From positions 124,001 to 188,000 of the forward strand of contig WBUL01000003.1 in the NCBI GenBank assembly GCA_008933735.1: a stretch of 64,000 bases of DNA, written 5' to 3'. The notes under the pieces are model-generated. The model saw only the letters and a program-made list of their open reading frames with translations, was not told where the DNA came from and did no database searches. Both the position numbers and the translations under genes were made by a program. Below are positions 17,211 through 24,865 of the stretch, piece after piece; position 1 is the stretch's first letter; every line of letters starts with the position of its first letter. This DNA is from Anaerolineae bacterium. Lineage in GTDB: Bacteria; Chloroflexota; Anaerolineae; Aggregatilineales; J027.

Positions 17211-19248
17211 AAGCCTGCAAAATATGATTGAAGATTTTCAACAGGGGCCCACGCTGCTCAAATCCCTGTTCACCCAGATCGGCAAATCCCAGATAGACAT
17301 GCTTGCGGCAGCGCCGCACCAACCCCAGAATTAGTTTTCGCAAGCGTTCCTGCTGAGCGGCGGCTTCCATTTCGTCCGTCCACATCGTTGCTTTGGGGTA
17401 GGCACGATGGAGAACATAGGGATGAGTCAATGGCTGGTCAAGGCGTTCCGCCCAGGCGCCACTGCCAATATCCAGCCAGAACTGGTAATCCACAAAGCGA
17501 TTTCGCATCAGGAATGTATAAGCTGGCGCCACAAATACCGCATCTTTGAAGTATTCATCCTGCCAACTCGCAAAATGCAGCGCCGCCAGCACACCGTCAC
17601 CCACTAACTGTGCATAACGATGTGCTACATCTGTCCAGTTATTGACATCGGTTTCGGGATTATCAGGATTCACAACCGCCCTGAAATTACGTGCCGACTC
17701 AATGAGTTCTGAGACAATACGCCCTGCTTCCAGATTCACATGAAAGCGATACCCCGGTTGAGCTGCAAAGTCAAACATACTTTGCATAAAGTAGTCCGGC
17801 GGAATCTCGCTGGCATTCTGGCGAAATTCGATCAATCGCTGCCGCAGTTTTTCGTAACGCTCGCCAACCCGATACGTGATACGCTGCTGCATCGTCTGGG
17901 TAATAGCATCAAAGCTGCCGAGTTCATCCTGATTCGGGCGGTAGGCAATCTGCACCAACAGTTCAGCGCGAATGGGGTCCAGACCGTCAATCAGTTGGAC
18001 AAATGCGTGGGCCACATCGGTTTTATTGGGTTTCACCGGCGTCCCCGGATAAGCGAGGGCAATCAGCGCCAGCATCGCCCGCGCCACCGGTTCATCGCGA
18101 ATCGCACGGGAAGGGCGATGTGATACAAAAGGGATACCAGCCGCTTGCAGCCGATCAAAAATCGTAAAACGCAGAGAATCACCCAGGAAAGGCGCCAGTA
18201 TCACAATTTCATGTGGTGAAACACCCTGTCCAACAAGTTCCACCACCTTATTCACTGCCCGGTCAATCATTTCCGGATAGAACGAGGAAAACGCGATCTC
18301 AAAGCTCTCTTCGAGGTGAGGCAGTTCAGGGACTTGCGGTGTCTCACCAAAAGCATTTCCCAGTGCAGTTCCCAATTCTGTGGTTGCGGGATTATGACTG
18401 ACCAGTTTGTCCAGCATATCCACCTGATCGCAGCGCTGCTTAAACTGGTAGGCCAACTCGGGAGAGGCACCGAGAAAAATGCGGTAACCAGCATCCGTAT
18501 CATAGACCAGACACGCATCATCCAGGGAAGGCCACAGCCAATCCACAAAATCCAGCATCACGGGAAAATCTTCTTCGAGGTTGTCCGCAATGAGATAGCG
18601 GTAAGTTTCGCGGAGATTCCCAGCGTAAATTTCATCCTTCAAGAGGATGTTCATGTAGAATTCAACCTGCAAGGAAAAATCCAGGAGAAGATTTTCTCGG
18701 CAGTACGCCTGGAACTTTCCTGCGATGTCTATGGCTGCACGGTAGACACGCGGGCGGGTGGAATGCCCGACCCAGGCAGCCGTCAGCCGCTCAACAACTT
18801 CATCGAGAGGAAAGGCATTAATCGCGGCTTTGGATAAGTTGTCCAGCGTTTGGGCCACGATCCGCGACCGCTCAACACTGACGCCATCAAAATAGCCCGC
18901 CTGTAAGGACGGCTCCACAAACTGGGCCATATAATACTGGGCAGTCTCAATCGTCAGGAAAACGGGTTCACGGCCATCCCAATTCGGTACGATGTGACTG
19001 GCGACCCGCCCCCAATACTGGCTTAAAGCCTGCCGTGCCAGCCCTCCAAGGGTTGCAATCTGTACGCTGGCTGCATTGGATACCTCCGAGTCATTGAGGG
19101 CTTTAAAATATGGAATCCCCAGTGTCCGCTGGGGAACAAGGATCAGAATCTGATTCGCTGGAACGCCCGCCCTCAGCCAGTCCATCACCTGGGTGATCGC
19201 CAGGGAGGTTTTGCCTGCACCAGCGGGCCCTTCAATAAAACGTGCCAT
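17182..19248 (-). CDS. AddB-like P-loop protein without visible nuclease domain
   Basis: The 688-residue protein starts with a P-loop, GPAGAGKTS (7-15), followed by MDWLRAGVPANQILILVPQ, the pattern seen at the N-terminus of AddB/RexB-type and UvrD-like proteins. A Walker B-like stretch LIADNLEED lies near 219-227. Later parts (EIVILAPF, FVSHRPSRAIRDEPVARAML) match the helicase-like fold, but I see no motif VI arginine. The four-cysteine iron-sulfur cluster and the PD-(D/E)xK nuclease that end AddB proteins are not apparent. AddB is normally about 1100 residues, so this looks like the helicase-like half alone. It is followed, overlapping, by a UvrD-like helicase, recalling addB-addA gene order. 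Function in DNA end processing is inferred. Confidence 0.72.
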   Translation of the reverse strand: MARFIEGPAGAGKTSLAITQVMDWLRAGVPANQILILVPQRTLGIPYFKALNDSEVSNAASVQIATLGGLARQALSQYWGRVASHIVPNWDGREPVFLTIETAQYYMAQFVEPSLQAGYFDGVSVERSRIVAQTLDNLSKAAINAFPLDEVVERLTAAWVGHSTRPRVYRAAIDIAGKFQAYCRENLLLDFSLQVEFYMNILLKDEIYAGNLRETYRYLIADNLEEDFPVMLDFVDWLWPSLDDACLVYDTDAGYRIFLGASPELAYQFKQRCDQVDMLDKLVSHNPATTELGTALGNAFGETPQVPELPHLEESFEIAFSSFYPEMIDRAVNKVVELVGQGVSPHEIVILAPFLGDSLRFTIFDRLQAAGIPFVSHRPSRAIRDEPVARAMLALIALAYPGTPVKPNKTDVAHAFVQLIDGLDPIRAELLVQIAYRPNQDELGSFDAITQTMQQRITYRVGERYEKLRQRLIEFRQNASEIPPDYFMQSMFDFAAQPGYRFHVNLEAGRIVSELIESARNFRAVVNPDNPETDVNNWTDVAHRYAQLVGDGVLAALHFASWQDEYFKDAVFVAPAYTFLMRNRFVDYQFWLDIGSGAWAERLDQPLTHPYVLHRAYPKATMWTDEMEAAAQQERLRKLILGLVRRCRKHVYLGFADLGEQGFEQRGPLLKIFNHILQAYGNAADSIS

Positions 19249-19250
19249 GT

Positions 19251-19958
19251 CTATTCTGCAACCGAACTTTTCAGCGTTGTTATCACGGCAATAATCAGTT
19301 CGGCATCCAGGATGCCATCCTGTGAATATCCGTGATAGTGATGTGGATTTTCACCGTCAATGTGGACATACCAGGACAGGCCTGCAAACTCAAGGCGCCG
19401 GATGTCAGTCAGCCTGTGGGAGCGGTCACGACGCTGCCCCAATAAATGGATTTTGCTATCGGTCACGTAAAACTTGCCCGTATCTAAGATGTTCGCATCT
19501 TTGTTTCGGGAGAGCAACCCGGTCTGTCGCGTTTCGCAGTAGCTAATCGACGGGATTTCCAGATAGACCCATTCAATCGGACTCATCAGCGGCGGCGGCG
19601 GCATGAGACGGGTCGGCTTTAGCCAGCTTAAATCACCACTGCGTGTCTGATCAAGGCGCTTTCGATGGATATAGACCTGGGTGCTGATTTCAAGCGCCTG
19701 CTCGGATTCCAACCATTCATGGCCGAAGACCTGCGCGGCAAAACTATATTGAGAGGGAATTTTACGATATTTGATTCGCCAGTATTCCGGTCGGTCTTCC
19801 GTCCAGTCCAGAAGCGCGGTTGACTGACAGTGTGAACACTCTAGCAGAGGAAATTCACTGCCAAAACCCAGAATACGCCGCCCCTCTAAAAGTGAGGTCG
19901 TTCCTTCAGAATGGCAAACAAGGCAACCGACAAGGGGCGGCAGTAATTGTTCAGTCAT
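19251..19958 (-). CDS. Uncharacterised protein with two CxxC pairs
   Basis: I do not recognise this 235-residue protein. Its N-terminus has two cysteine pairs, C12-x-x-C15 in GCLVC and C41-x-x-C44 in CSHC, which could bind one zinc ion as a ribbon. Residues about 55-90 are helical and charged. The C-terminal half (FYVTDSKIHLLG, HRLTDIRRLEF, WYVHIDGENPHHYHGYS) looks beta-rich and may resemble a PH-like or similar small barrel. The ATG overlaps the trpS stop by 4 nt and its own stop is 2 nt before the AddB-like gene. Position in the helicase-recJ run suggests a nucleic-acid-linked role, but this is only context. Confidence 0.75.
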   Translation of the reverse strand: MTEQLLPPLVGCLVCHSEGTTSLLEGRRILGFGSEFPLLECSHCQSTALLDWTEDRPEYWRIKYRKIPSQYSFAAQVFGHEWLESEQALEISTQVYIHRKRLDQTRSGDLSWLKPTRLMPPPPLMSPIEWVYLEIPSISYCETRQTGLLSRNKDANILDTGKFYVTDSKIHLLGQRRDRSHRLTDIRRLEFAGLSWYVHIDGENPHHYHGYSQDGILDAELIIAVITTLKSSVAE

Positions 19959-20974
19959 GTGTGTTTTGACGGCAAAAACCCCATGCGCTCTCTGGCATCC
20001 GCCAGCGTTTTGTCTGCAACCAGAGCTGCTTTTTCCGCGCCCTGCGCCAGTACCTGGTCAATATATCCCTGGTCACCTGTCAGTTCATGGTAGCGCTGTT
20101 GGAGTGGTTTCAAGGATTCAACGACCGTTTCACCCACCTGAGTCTTCAGGGCTCCGTAGCCTTTACCTTCAAATTCGGCTTCAATGTCGGCTTTGCTTTT
20201 GCTGGTAAACGCCTGGTAAATGGTCAGGAGGTTGTTCACTCCTGCACGTTCGGGATCATCCGAAAACCTGATTTCCCCAAAAGAGTCGGTCACCGCCCGC
20301 TTAAATTTCTTCATAATGACATCGGGTGTGTCCAGCAGGTAAACCGCATGGAGCTGCGAATCGGTGCTTTTGCTCATCTTGGCGCCGGGCGTATCTAATC
20401 CCATGATTTTTGCACCCTGGGGCGGGTTCATGACTTCAGGCAGTGTGAAGGTCTCCCCAAACGTGTTATTAAACCGGATTGCAATATCACGGGTTAACTC
20501 GATATGCTGGCGCTGATCTTCGCCAACCGGGACAAACTCCGCCTGGTAAAGCAAAATGTCTGCCGCTTGCAGCACCGGATAATTCAAAAGTCCGGCAAAA
20601 ATAGCATCATCCGCGCCATATTTGGCGGATTTATCCTTGAACTGTGTCATTCGATACAGCCAACCAAGGGACGTAATACAATTTAAGAGCCAGGCCAGTT
20701 CGGTATGTGCTCTGACGTGCGACTGCACGAACACTGTTGCATGTTCCAGTTCCAACCCGGCTGCCAGATACAGCGCGGCAACCTCACGGGTTTTGGCGCA
20801 AAGCTCCGCAGGATCGTGAGGAACCGTAATGGCGTGCAGGTCAACCACGCAGTAAAACGCATCAAACTCTTTCTGGTGATCCACCCACTGTTTGAGCGCT
20901 CCGAGATAATTGCCAATATGCAAATCTCCGGACGGCTGGATACCGGAAAGAACACGGCTCTTCTTATTTGTCAT
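19955..20974 (-). CDS. trpS: Tryptophanyl-tRNA synthetase
   Basis: TrpS charges tRNA-Trp with tryptophan in the cytoplasm. With the start at 20974 the product has 339 residues, normal for the short bacterial form. Class I signatures are present: the HIGH-type motif HIGN (19-22) within GIQPSGDLHIGNYLGAL, and KMSKS near residue 200. The stretches FVQSHVRAHTELAWLL and DILLYQAEFVPVGEDQRQHIE are typical of TrpS. The ATG at 20974 is preceded by GGGG a few nt upstream; longer frames to 21034 add 20 unconserved residues and cross a palindrome. It is the first gene of the six-gene minus-strand run ending at yigZ. Confidence 0.97.
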   Translation of the reverse strand: MTNKKSRVLSGIQPSGDLHIGNYLGALKQWVDHQKEFDAFYCVVDLHAITVPHDPAELCAKTREVAALYLAAGLELEHATVFVQSHVRAHTELAWLLNCITSLGWLYRMTQFKDKSAKYGADDAIFAGLLNYPVLQAADILLYQAEFVPVGEDQRQHIELTRDIAIRFNNTFGETFTLPEVMNPPQGAKIMGLDTPGAKMSKSTDSQLHAVYLLDTPDVIMKKFKRAVTDSFGEIRFSDDPERAGVNNLLTIYQAFTSKSKADIEAEFEGKGYGALKTQVGETVVESLKPLQQRYHELTGDQGYIDQVLAQGAEKAALVADKTLADARERMGFLPSKHT

Positions 20975-20992
20975 AATTCCCCTTAACGTTGC

Positions 20993-21006
20993 ATGAGTCG
21001 ACTCAT
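20993..21006. promoter_or_regulatory. 14-bp perfect palindrome upstream of trpS
   Basis: ATGAGTCGACTCAT is a perfect palindrome 18 nt upstream of the trpS start in the divergent spacer shared with the gene at 21080. It is a possible operator for one or both transcripts. No binding protein can be named. Confidence 0.4.
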
Positions 21007-21013
21007 TGTACCA

Positions 21014-21044
21014 TTGGCATCCAGTCGGTGACAACGGCTATAAT
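21014..21044 (+). promoter_or_regulatory. Candidate promoter of the gene at 21080
   Basis: TTGGCA (21014-21019) and a perfect TATAAT (21039-21044) are spaced by 19 nt, slightly long. The -10 lies 35 nt upstream of the start codon. Confidence 0.4.
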
Positions 21045-21079
21045 AGCGGTGGTTACTGACGCAAAAGGGAGTTTTCCAC

Positions 21080-22306
21080 ATGGCATTATCATACCTGCAA
21101 GCACGGCGTGGATATATGACCTGGTACGAATTATTCATGTCCCCCCTGGTCAAAGAAGACAGCGGAACTCTGATTGAGATGGTTGAACGCCGTGCTGAGG
21201 GATTTAACTTCGCGTCAGAAGAACTGACCGCGGCCACCAAGTCTTATCTTCAGGCTGAGCGTCATGAGGAACGGATCGCCGCAGTAGATAGTTTGCTGCA
21301 CCAGATTGAAGGTGATTTGGAGGTTGCAAATATTCTATGGACAATCCTGGTCGCACTGGAAAATGAGCCCGAAGCTGAATTTGACACGCTGCTGCCCCCC
21401 CTCATTAAGAGCCCGCGTCTGGACAGCACTTATAACCGCACCCGAAGCCAGCTTCCTGCACGCCTCGAACAAACTGCCCGTTATTATCAGGGAGCAGTCT
21501 ATCAACTTTCTCTGCCACGTCCCGGTAACCTTGAAGCTGCCATTGACGATCTGGTGTACGAGATTGAGGATACGATTTCTGTCATTAACGAATGCACTGA
21601 ACGGGTTTCTCTGCGGCTTATAAAGTATCTTATGTTTCATGGTAAAGCGAATTGGCGAGCTGTGCAAGAAGGGGTTGAACTGCTGCGAGGTACACAAAAG
21701 GCTGGGGATATTGGATGGGGTTTTGAAGACAAAGTTCGGCCTGAGTTCGGTCTTCTGGCTGGGGCACTGCGAACACTGCTCGTTAATATTGTTGAAAAAG
21801 TGCTGGTCATTGTTGAGAAAAACGACCTCATTCGCTATGTCATTGCCGATTGGCTGAGTGATATCAAAGACGCTCACACCGAGGATGCCGCCCAGGTGGT
21901 TCGCAACCATATAAACCAGCTTTACCAGACCGAAACCTTCCGCACGAAAGAGCTGCCAATCTGGTTGCGCGACGCCACGAACGTTGAGCAAGTACAGGAA
22001 TGTGCCGACCATATTATGAAACTGGGCGATAACTATGAACGGTTGACACTGCAAATTAAACGGCTTGGCATCCTGATTAACGCAAACTCCTTTTTCCGTC
22101 ATCCCCTCTTGCAAAGCGCTGGCTTCGCAGTCCAAGTTGGGTTAATTGGCACCCTGGTTTTCGCTGGATACGACCATCTGGATGAAGGGAGTCGCGCCCT
22201 GAACATCACACAGGGTATCCGTGAATATTTGATCGGGCATCTGCCAGTGTCATCAGCGACACTCCAACTGGCAGAACATATCAAAATGAATGCGATTCGG
22301 GTTTAA
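21080..22306 (+). CDS. Uncharacterised mostly helical protein
   Basis: I do not recognise this 408-residue protein. The sequence is rich in Leu, Glu, Ala and Ile with few Gly or Pro, which predicts an almost entirely helical fold. There is no signal peptide; the only clearly hydrophobic stretch is AGFAVQVGLIGTLVFAGYDHL near residue 355, which might be one membrane helix or a buried helix. Segments such as LLVNIVEKVLVIVEKNDLIRYVIADWL could mediate oligomerisation. The start ATG has GGGAG about 8 nt upstream and a TATAAT box further up. It ends in a 4-nt overlap with the convergent recombinase gene. An antisense frame of 266 codons lies inside it but lacks a comparable start region. Confidence 0.8.
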   Translation: MALSYLQARRGYMTWYELFMSPLVKEDSGTLIEMVERRAEGFNFASEELTAATKSYLQAERHEERIAAVDSLLHQIEGDLEVANILWTILVALENEPEAEFDTLLPPLIKSPRLDSTYNRTRSQLPARLEQTARYYQGAVYQLSLPRPGNLEAAIDDLVYEIEDTISVINECTERVSLRLIKYLMFHGKANWRAVQEGVELLRGTQKAGDIGWGFEDKVRPEFGLLAGALRTLLVNIVEKVLVIVEKNDLIRYVIADWLSDIKDAHTEDAAQVVRNHINQLYQTETFRTKELPIWLRDATNVEQVQECADHIMKLGDNYERLTLQIKRLGILINANSFFRHPLLQSAGFAVQVGLIGTLVFAGYDHLDEGSRALNITQGIREYLIGHLPVSSATLQLAEHIKMNAIRV

Positions 22307-23343
22307 GTGTTAAAAAACGCATCCTCATCATCAGCGATCATCTCCGCAATCCGGTAGGTTGCCGTATTTTCTTTCATGGGTGCGAGGTAGCGGTGAGTCG
22401 TTTCAATACTGCTGTGACCAAGCATCCGCTGAATTTCGCGGTCGGTTGCCCCTGCTTCCAGCGCGATAGCGGCAGCGGTGCGGCGTAAATCATGTGGCGC
22501 AAGATCACCAACCATGTTCGTTTGCTCCCACACATCCGTGACAATACGCCAGACCGCGTTGCCAGTAATGCCCTGATGCGAAATTTTTCCCGAACGGAAG
22601 ACCCGTCGCAGTAAAAAACCACTGGGCAAAACATTCGCGCCGTCACTGATGACCCGCGCCCAGGGTTGCAGCGCCACAATGGTTTCTGCCGGGACATCGA
22701 CGGCTCGCCATTTGTTTCGCTTTCCATGGATCCTCATCACCCATTTGGCACCACGACGGGAGAGATTCTCCCATTTTAATTTAGCAACTTCGTCACGACG
22801 CAACCCCAGCGTGACCATCAGCCAGATCAGAGATACATCGCGTGCGCCCTTCGGCGCATTGCGGTTGTTACGGGCTGTTCTGATCAGGAGTTTGACTTCA
22901 TCAGGCGAAAGCCATCGTGCCCCTGTATTCTCGCCCGCTGATTCGCCATATGCGGCTGTCGCTGCGTGGTCGGGCAGCGCAACCAGCTTCAGATCATGCC
23001 AGAAGGCCGACGGCGCTTGTTTGGCGAGTACAAGCGTGCGTGCCATAAAAATAATAGCAGCCCGTGCCTGACCCAGCCCGCTTTTGCTATGTCCCTCCGA
23101 GGCATATTGTCCCAGCCAGACTTCAACGGTAGCCGGGGTTACGGTTTCGATAAAGGGCCGGATTGGGATAGCTTCAACGTTTTGAATCTGTACGCCGACC
23201 GCCTCTGCAAAAAATAACCTGAGCCAGTCGATATATTTGCGCTGTGTTTCTGGCGATTTTCCTGCAAGAGCAGCTTTCAGATTAAAAGATGCGCCATCAT
23301 ACGGGATCAGGGGCAAAGCGGCAGGGGTTGGAAGTTGCGTCAT
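22303..23343 (-). CDS. Tyrosine recombinase (phage-integrase/Xer family)
   Basis: The 346-residue protein has a SAM-like DNA-binding N-terminal half and a catalytic half with the full active-site set: Arg in LGLRRDEVAKLKW (near 180), Lys in GKRNKWRAVDV (near 207), HDLRR (near 284), and His plus the nucleophile Tyr in GHSSIETTHRYL (about 308-320). It should cut and rejoin DNA through a phosphotyrosine link. RBS GAGGA lies 7 nt before the ATG. It sits 73 nt from the 3' end of tRNA-Arg, the usual target position of integrative elements, yet neighbouring genes look like core or unknown chromosomal genes and no second attachment site is visible. It may be a remnant, a Xer-like housekeeping enzyme, or a lone domesticated integrase. 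Confidence 0.92.
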   Translation of the reverse strand: MTQLPTPAALPLIPYDGASFNLKAALAGKSPETQRKYIDWLRLFFAEAVGVQIQNVEAIPIRPFIETVTPATVEVWLGQYASEGHSKSGLGQARAAIIFMARTLVLAKQAPSAFWHDLKLVALPDHAATAAYGESAGENTGARWLSPDEVKLLIRTARNNRNAPKGARDVSLIWLMVTLGLRRDEVAKLKWENLSRRGAKWVMRIHGKRNKWRAVDVPAETIVALQPWARVISDGANVLPSGFLLRRVFRSGKISHQGITGNAVWRIVTDVWEQTNMVGDLAPHDLRRTAAAIALEAGATDREIQRMLGHSSIETTHRYLAPMKENTATYRIAEMIADDEDAFFNT

Positions 23344-23376
23344 GGGTTGTCCTCATTGGAATACATATCATTTGTT

Positions 23377-23392
23377 GGTAATCTCAATTACC
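23377..23392. repeat. Short inverted repeat between tRNA-Arg and recombinase gene
   Basis: GGTAAT (23377-23382) and ATTACC (23387-23392) form a 6-bp stem with a 4-nt loop. It lies downstream of the tRNA and upstream of the recombinase start. It could be a weak transcript end or a recombinase binding arm; neither is shown. Confidence 0.3.
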
Positions 23393-23416
23393 GTGCGTAA
23401 CTGAATCGCCAAGAAA

Positions 23417-23489
23417 TGCCCCCTGAGGGATTCGAACCCCCGACCTTTGGTTCCGAAGACCACTGCTCTATCCACTGAGCTAAGAGGGC
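23417..23489 (-). tRNA. tRNA-Arg (anticodon TCG)
   Basis: The minus strand folds as a tRNA: acceptor stem GCCCTCT with AGGGGGC, D arm GCTCAGTGGATAGAGC, anticodon loop CTTCGGA giving UCG (reads CGA), and T arm GGGGGTTCGAATCCCTC. The outermost anticodon-stem pair is a G-A mismatch; the other four pair. CCA is not encoded. Confidence 0.95.
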
Positions 23490-23499
23490 ATTACGCATA

Positions 23500-23528
23500 A
23501 GCATAACACGAACCTGCGATTCCCTCAA
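23500..23528 (-). promoter_or_regulatory. Promoter of tRNA-Arg
   Basis: On the minus strand TTGAGG (23528-23523) and TATGCT (23505-23500) are spaced by 17 nt and end about 10 nt upstream of the tRNA 5' end. Confidence 0.55.
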
Positions 23529-23541
23529 CTGGGTTTTCCTG

Positions 23542-23547
23542 TATAAT
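23542..23547 (+). promoter_or_regulatory. Candidate -10 box of the GAF histidine kinase gene
   Basis: A perfect TATAAT lies 25 nt upstream of the ATG at 23573. No convincing -35 is visible. Confidence 0.35.
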
Positions 23548-23572
23548 CTTCTAGCGATTGGCAAGGAATATT

Positions 23573-24853
23573 ATGGAACAAGATACCCTCGAAAGAATGC
23601 TCAGAGTCAGCCGCGAGATGGCTGAAATTCGGGTGCTTGACCCCCTCCTGGAATATACCCTCCGCGAGGCAATAGATTTTGTTGATGCCGAGCGTGGTTA
23701 CATCATTTTGTTAGAGGATGACGGCAGCTTCAACTTCCGTATGAAAGTAAGCCATGACGGCACAGACATCGAGAGTCCAGAAGATCAGGTCAGCACTTCG
23801 ATCATCAGCAAAGCCTTGTTTGATCGAGAAGCGGTTTTGACGCATGATGCGGTTAATGACCCTAAATTTGGAACTGCCTCCAGCGTGAAAGACCTCCATC
23901 TACGTTCGGTGTTGTGCGTTCCGATGATTTCACAAGGAGAAGTTCTCGGTGCAATTTTTCTGGAAAACCGCTCGTTTACAGGGCTGTTCAATCAGGATGA
24001 TCTGACACTGCTGACTTTGTTTGGCAATCAGGCGGCGGTGAATGTTGCCAACGCCCGATTAAATGATGCCCTGGAAATGCGTGTTCAGGAACGTACTCGT
24101 GAATTGGAGGAAGCTCAGGTTCAGGTTGAGCGTGGATGGCGGGAAGCCATCGAACTCAATCGTTTGCAAGCTATCCTGATGGGTAACATCGCGCACGACC
24201 TTCGCAGCCCGCTCTCCGTTGCAGTCAGCGCGATCACGTTTATTCTGGAAGGTGCTTTTGGGTCTGTTACCCCGGAACAAGATGAATGGCTGAATAACGC
24301 CCTCAAGGCGATTAACATCGTCGTCCGGCTGACCAATGATATTTTCGATATGGTCAAGCTTGAGCAGGGGCAAATTACAATAGAGAAAAAACCAGTTAAT
24401 CTTTACCCCTTCCTGCATGAAATTTATGAGCTGGGGCACGGTCTGTCATGGGTGCCTGGTGTCAGTTTCCAACTGGAAATTCCTGATGAGCTGCCCATTA
24501 TCAAGATAGATGAAACCCGGATTCATCAGGTGTTGTTCAACCTGCTGTCAAATTCGCTCAAATATACATTGGAAGGCAGCGTGACTCTGTTTGCCCGGTG
24601 GAATCCGGGTGATCCTGAAGTGCTTATCGGAGTGCGGGATACAGGTGAAGGTATTCCTGAAGAGATGCTGGAACGAATCTTTGAGCGTTTTCAGCAGATA
24701 GAGGGCAACCCGGTTCGGCAGCGTCAGGGTGCAGGACTGGGATTGGCGATTTGTCGTGAGCTGATCACAATGCATGAAGGTAAAATCTGGGCGGAAAGTG
24801 CACCTGGCCAGGGGACGACGCTCCAATTCAGCCTGCCCGTGGGCACCGAATAA
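23573..24853 (+). CDS. GAF-domain sensor histidine kinase
   Basis: With the start at 23573 the product has 426 residues. A GAF module spans about residues 15-165 and includes RSVLCVPMISQGEVLGAIFLEN. A coiled coil of about 30 residues follows. The transmitter has the HisKA phospho-acceptor His208 in NIAHDLRSPLS and an HATPase with N box NLLSNSLKYT (near 323), DTGEGIPEEM (near 357) and GAGLGLAIC (near 387). No transmembrane helix is present, so it should sense a cytoplasmic signal. RBS AAGGA is 5-6 nt before the ATG; a TTG codon further upstream gives a longer frame but lies at the RBS. No response regulator gene is adjacent, so its partner is elsewhere. Confidence 0.94.
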   Translation: MEQDTLERMLRVSREMAEIRVLDPLLEYTLREAIDFVDAERGYIILLEDDGSFNFRMKVSHDGTDIESPEDQVSTSIISKALFDREAVLTHDAVNDPKFGTASSVKDLHLRSVLCVPMISQGEVLGAIFLENRSFTGLFNQDDLTLLTLFGNQAAVNVANARLNDALEMRVQERTRELEEAQVQVERGWREAIELNRLQAILMGNIAHDLRSPLSVAVSAITFILEGAFGSVTPEQDEWLNNALKAINIVVRLTNDIFDMVKLEQGQITIEKKPVNLYPFLHEIYELGHGLSWVPGVSFQLEIPDELPIIKIDETRIHQVLFNLLSNSLKYTLEGSVTLFARWNPGDPEVLIGVRDTGEGIPEEMLERIFERFQQIEGNPVRQRQGAGLGLAICRELITMHEGKIWAESAPGQGTTLQFSLPVGTE

Positions 24854-24865
24854 CAGCAGGACTTC

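Noticed and set aside
21335-22135. Antisense open frame of 266 codons inside the 408-residue gene
   Set aside because: It lies fully inside a plus-strand frame that has a good RBS and promoter-like box; the antisense product has a low-complexity, Cys/Phe-scattered composition and no recognisable start region.
22303-23489. Complete integrated element or prophage at tRNA-Arg
   Set aside because: No second attachment site, structural, replication or transposition genes are visible on either side.
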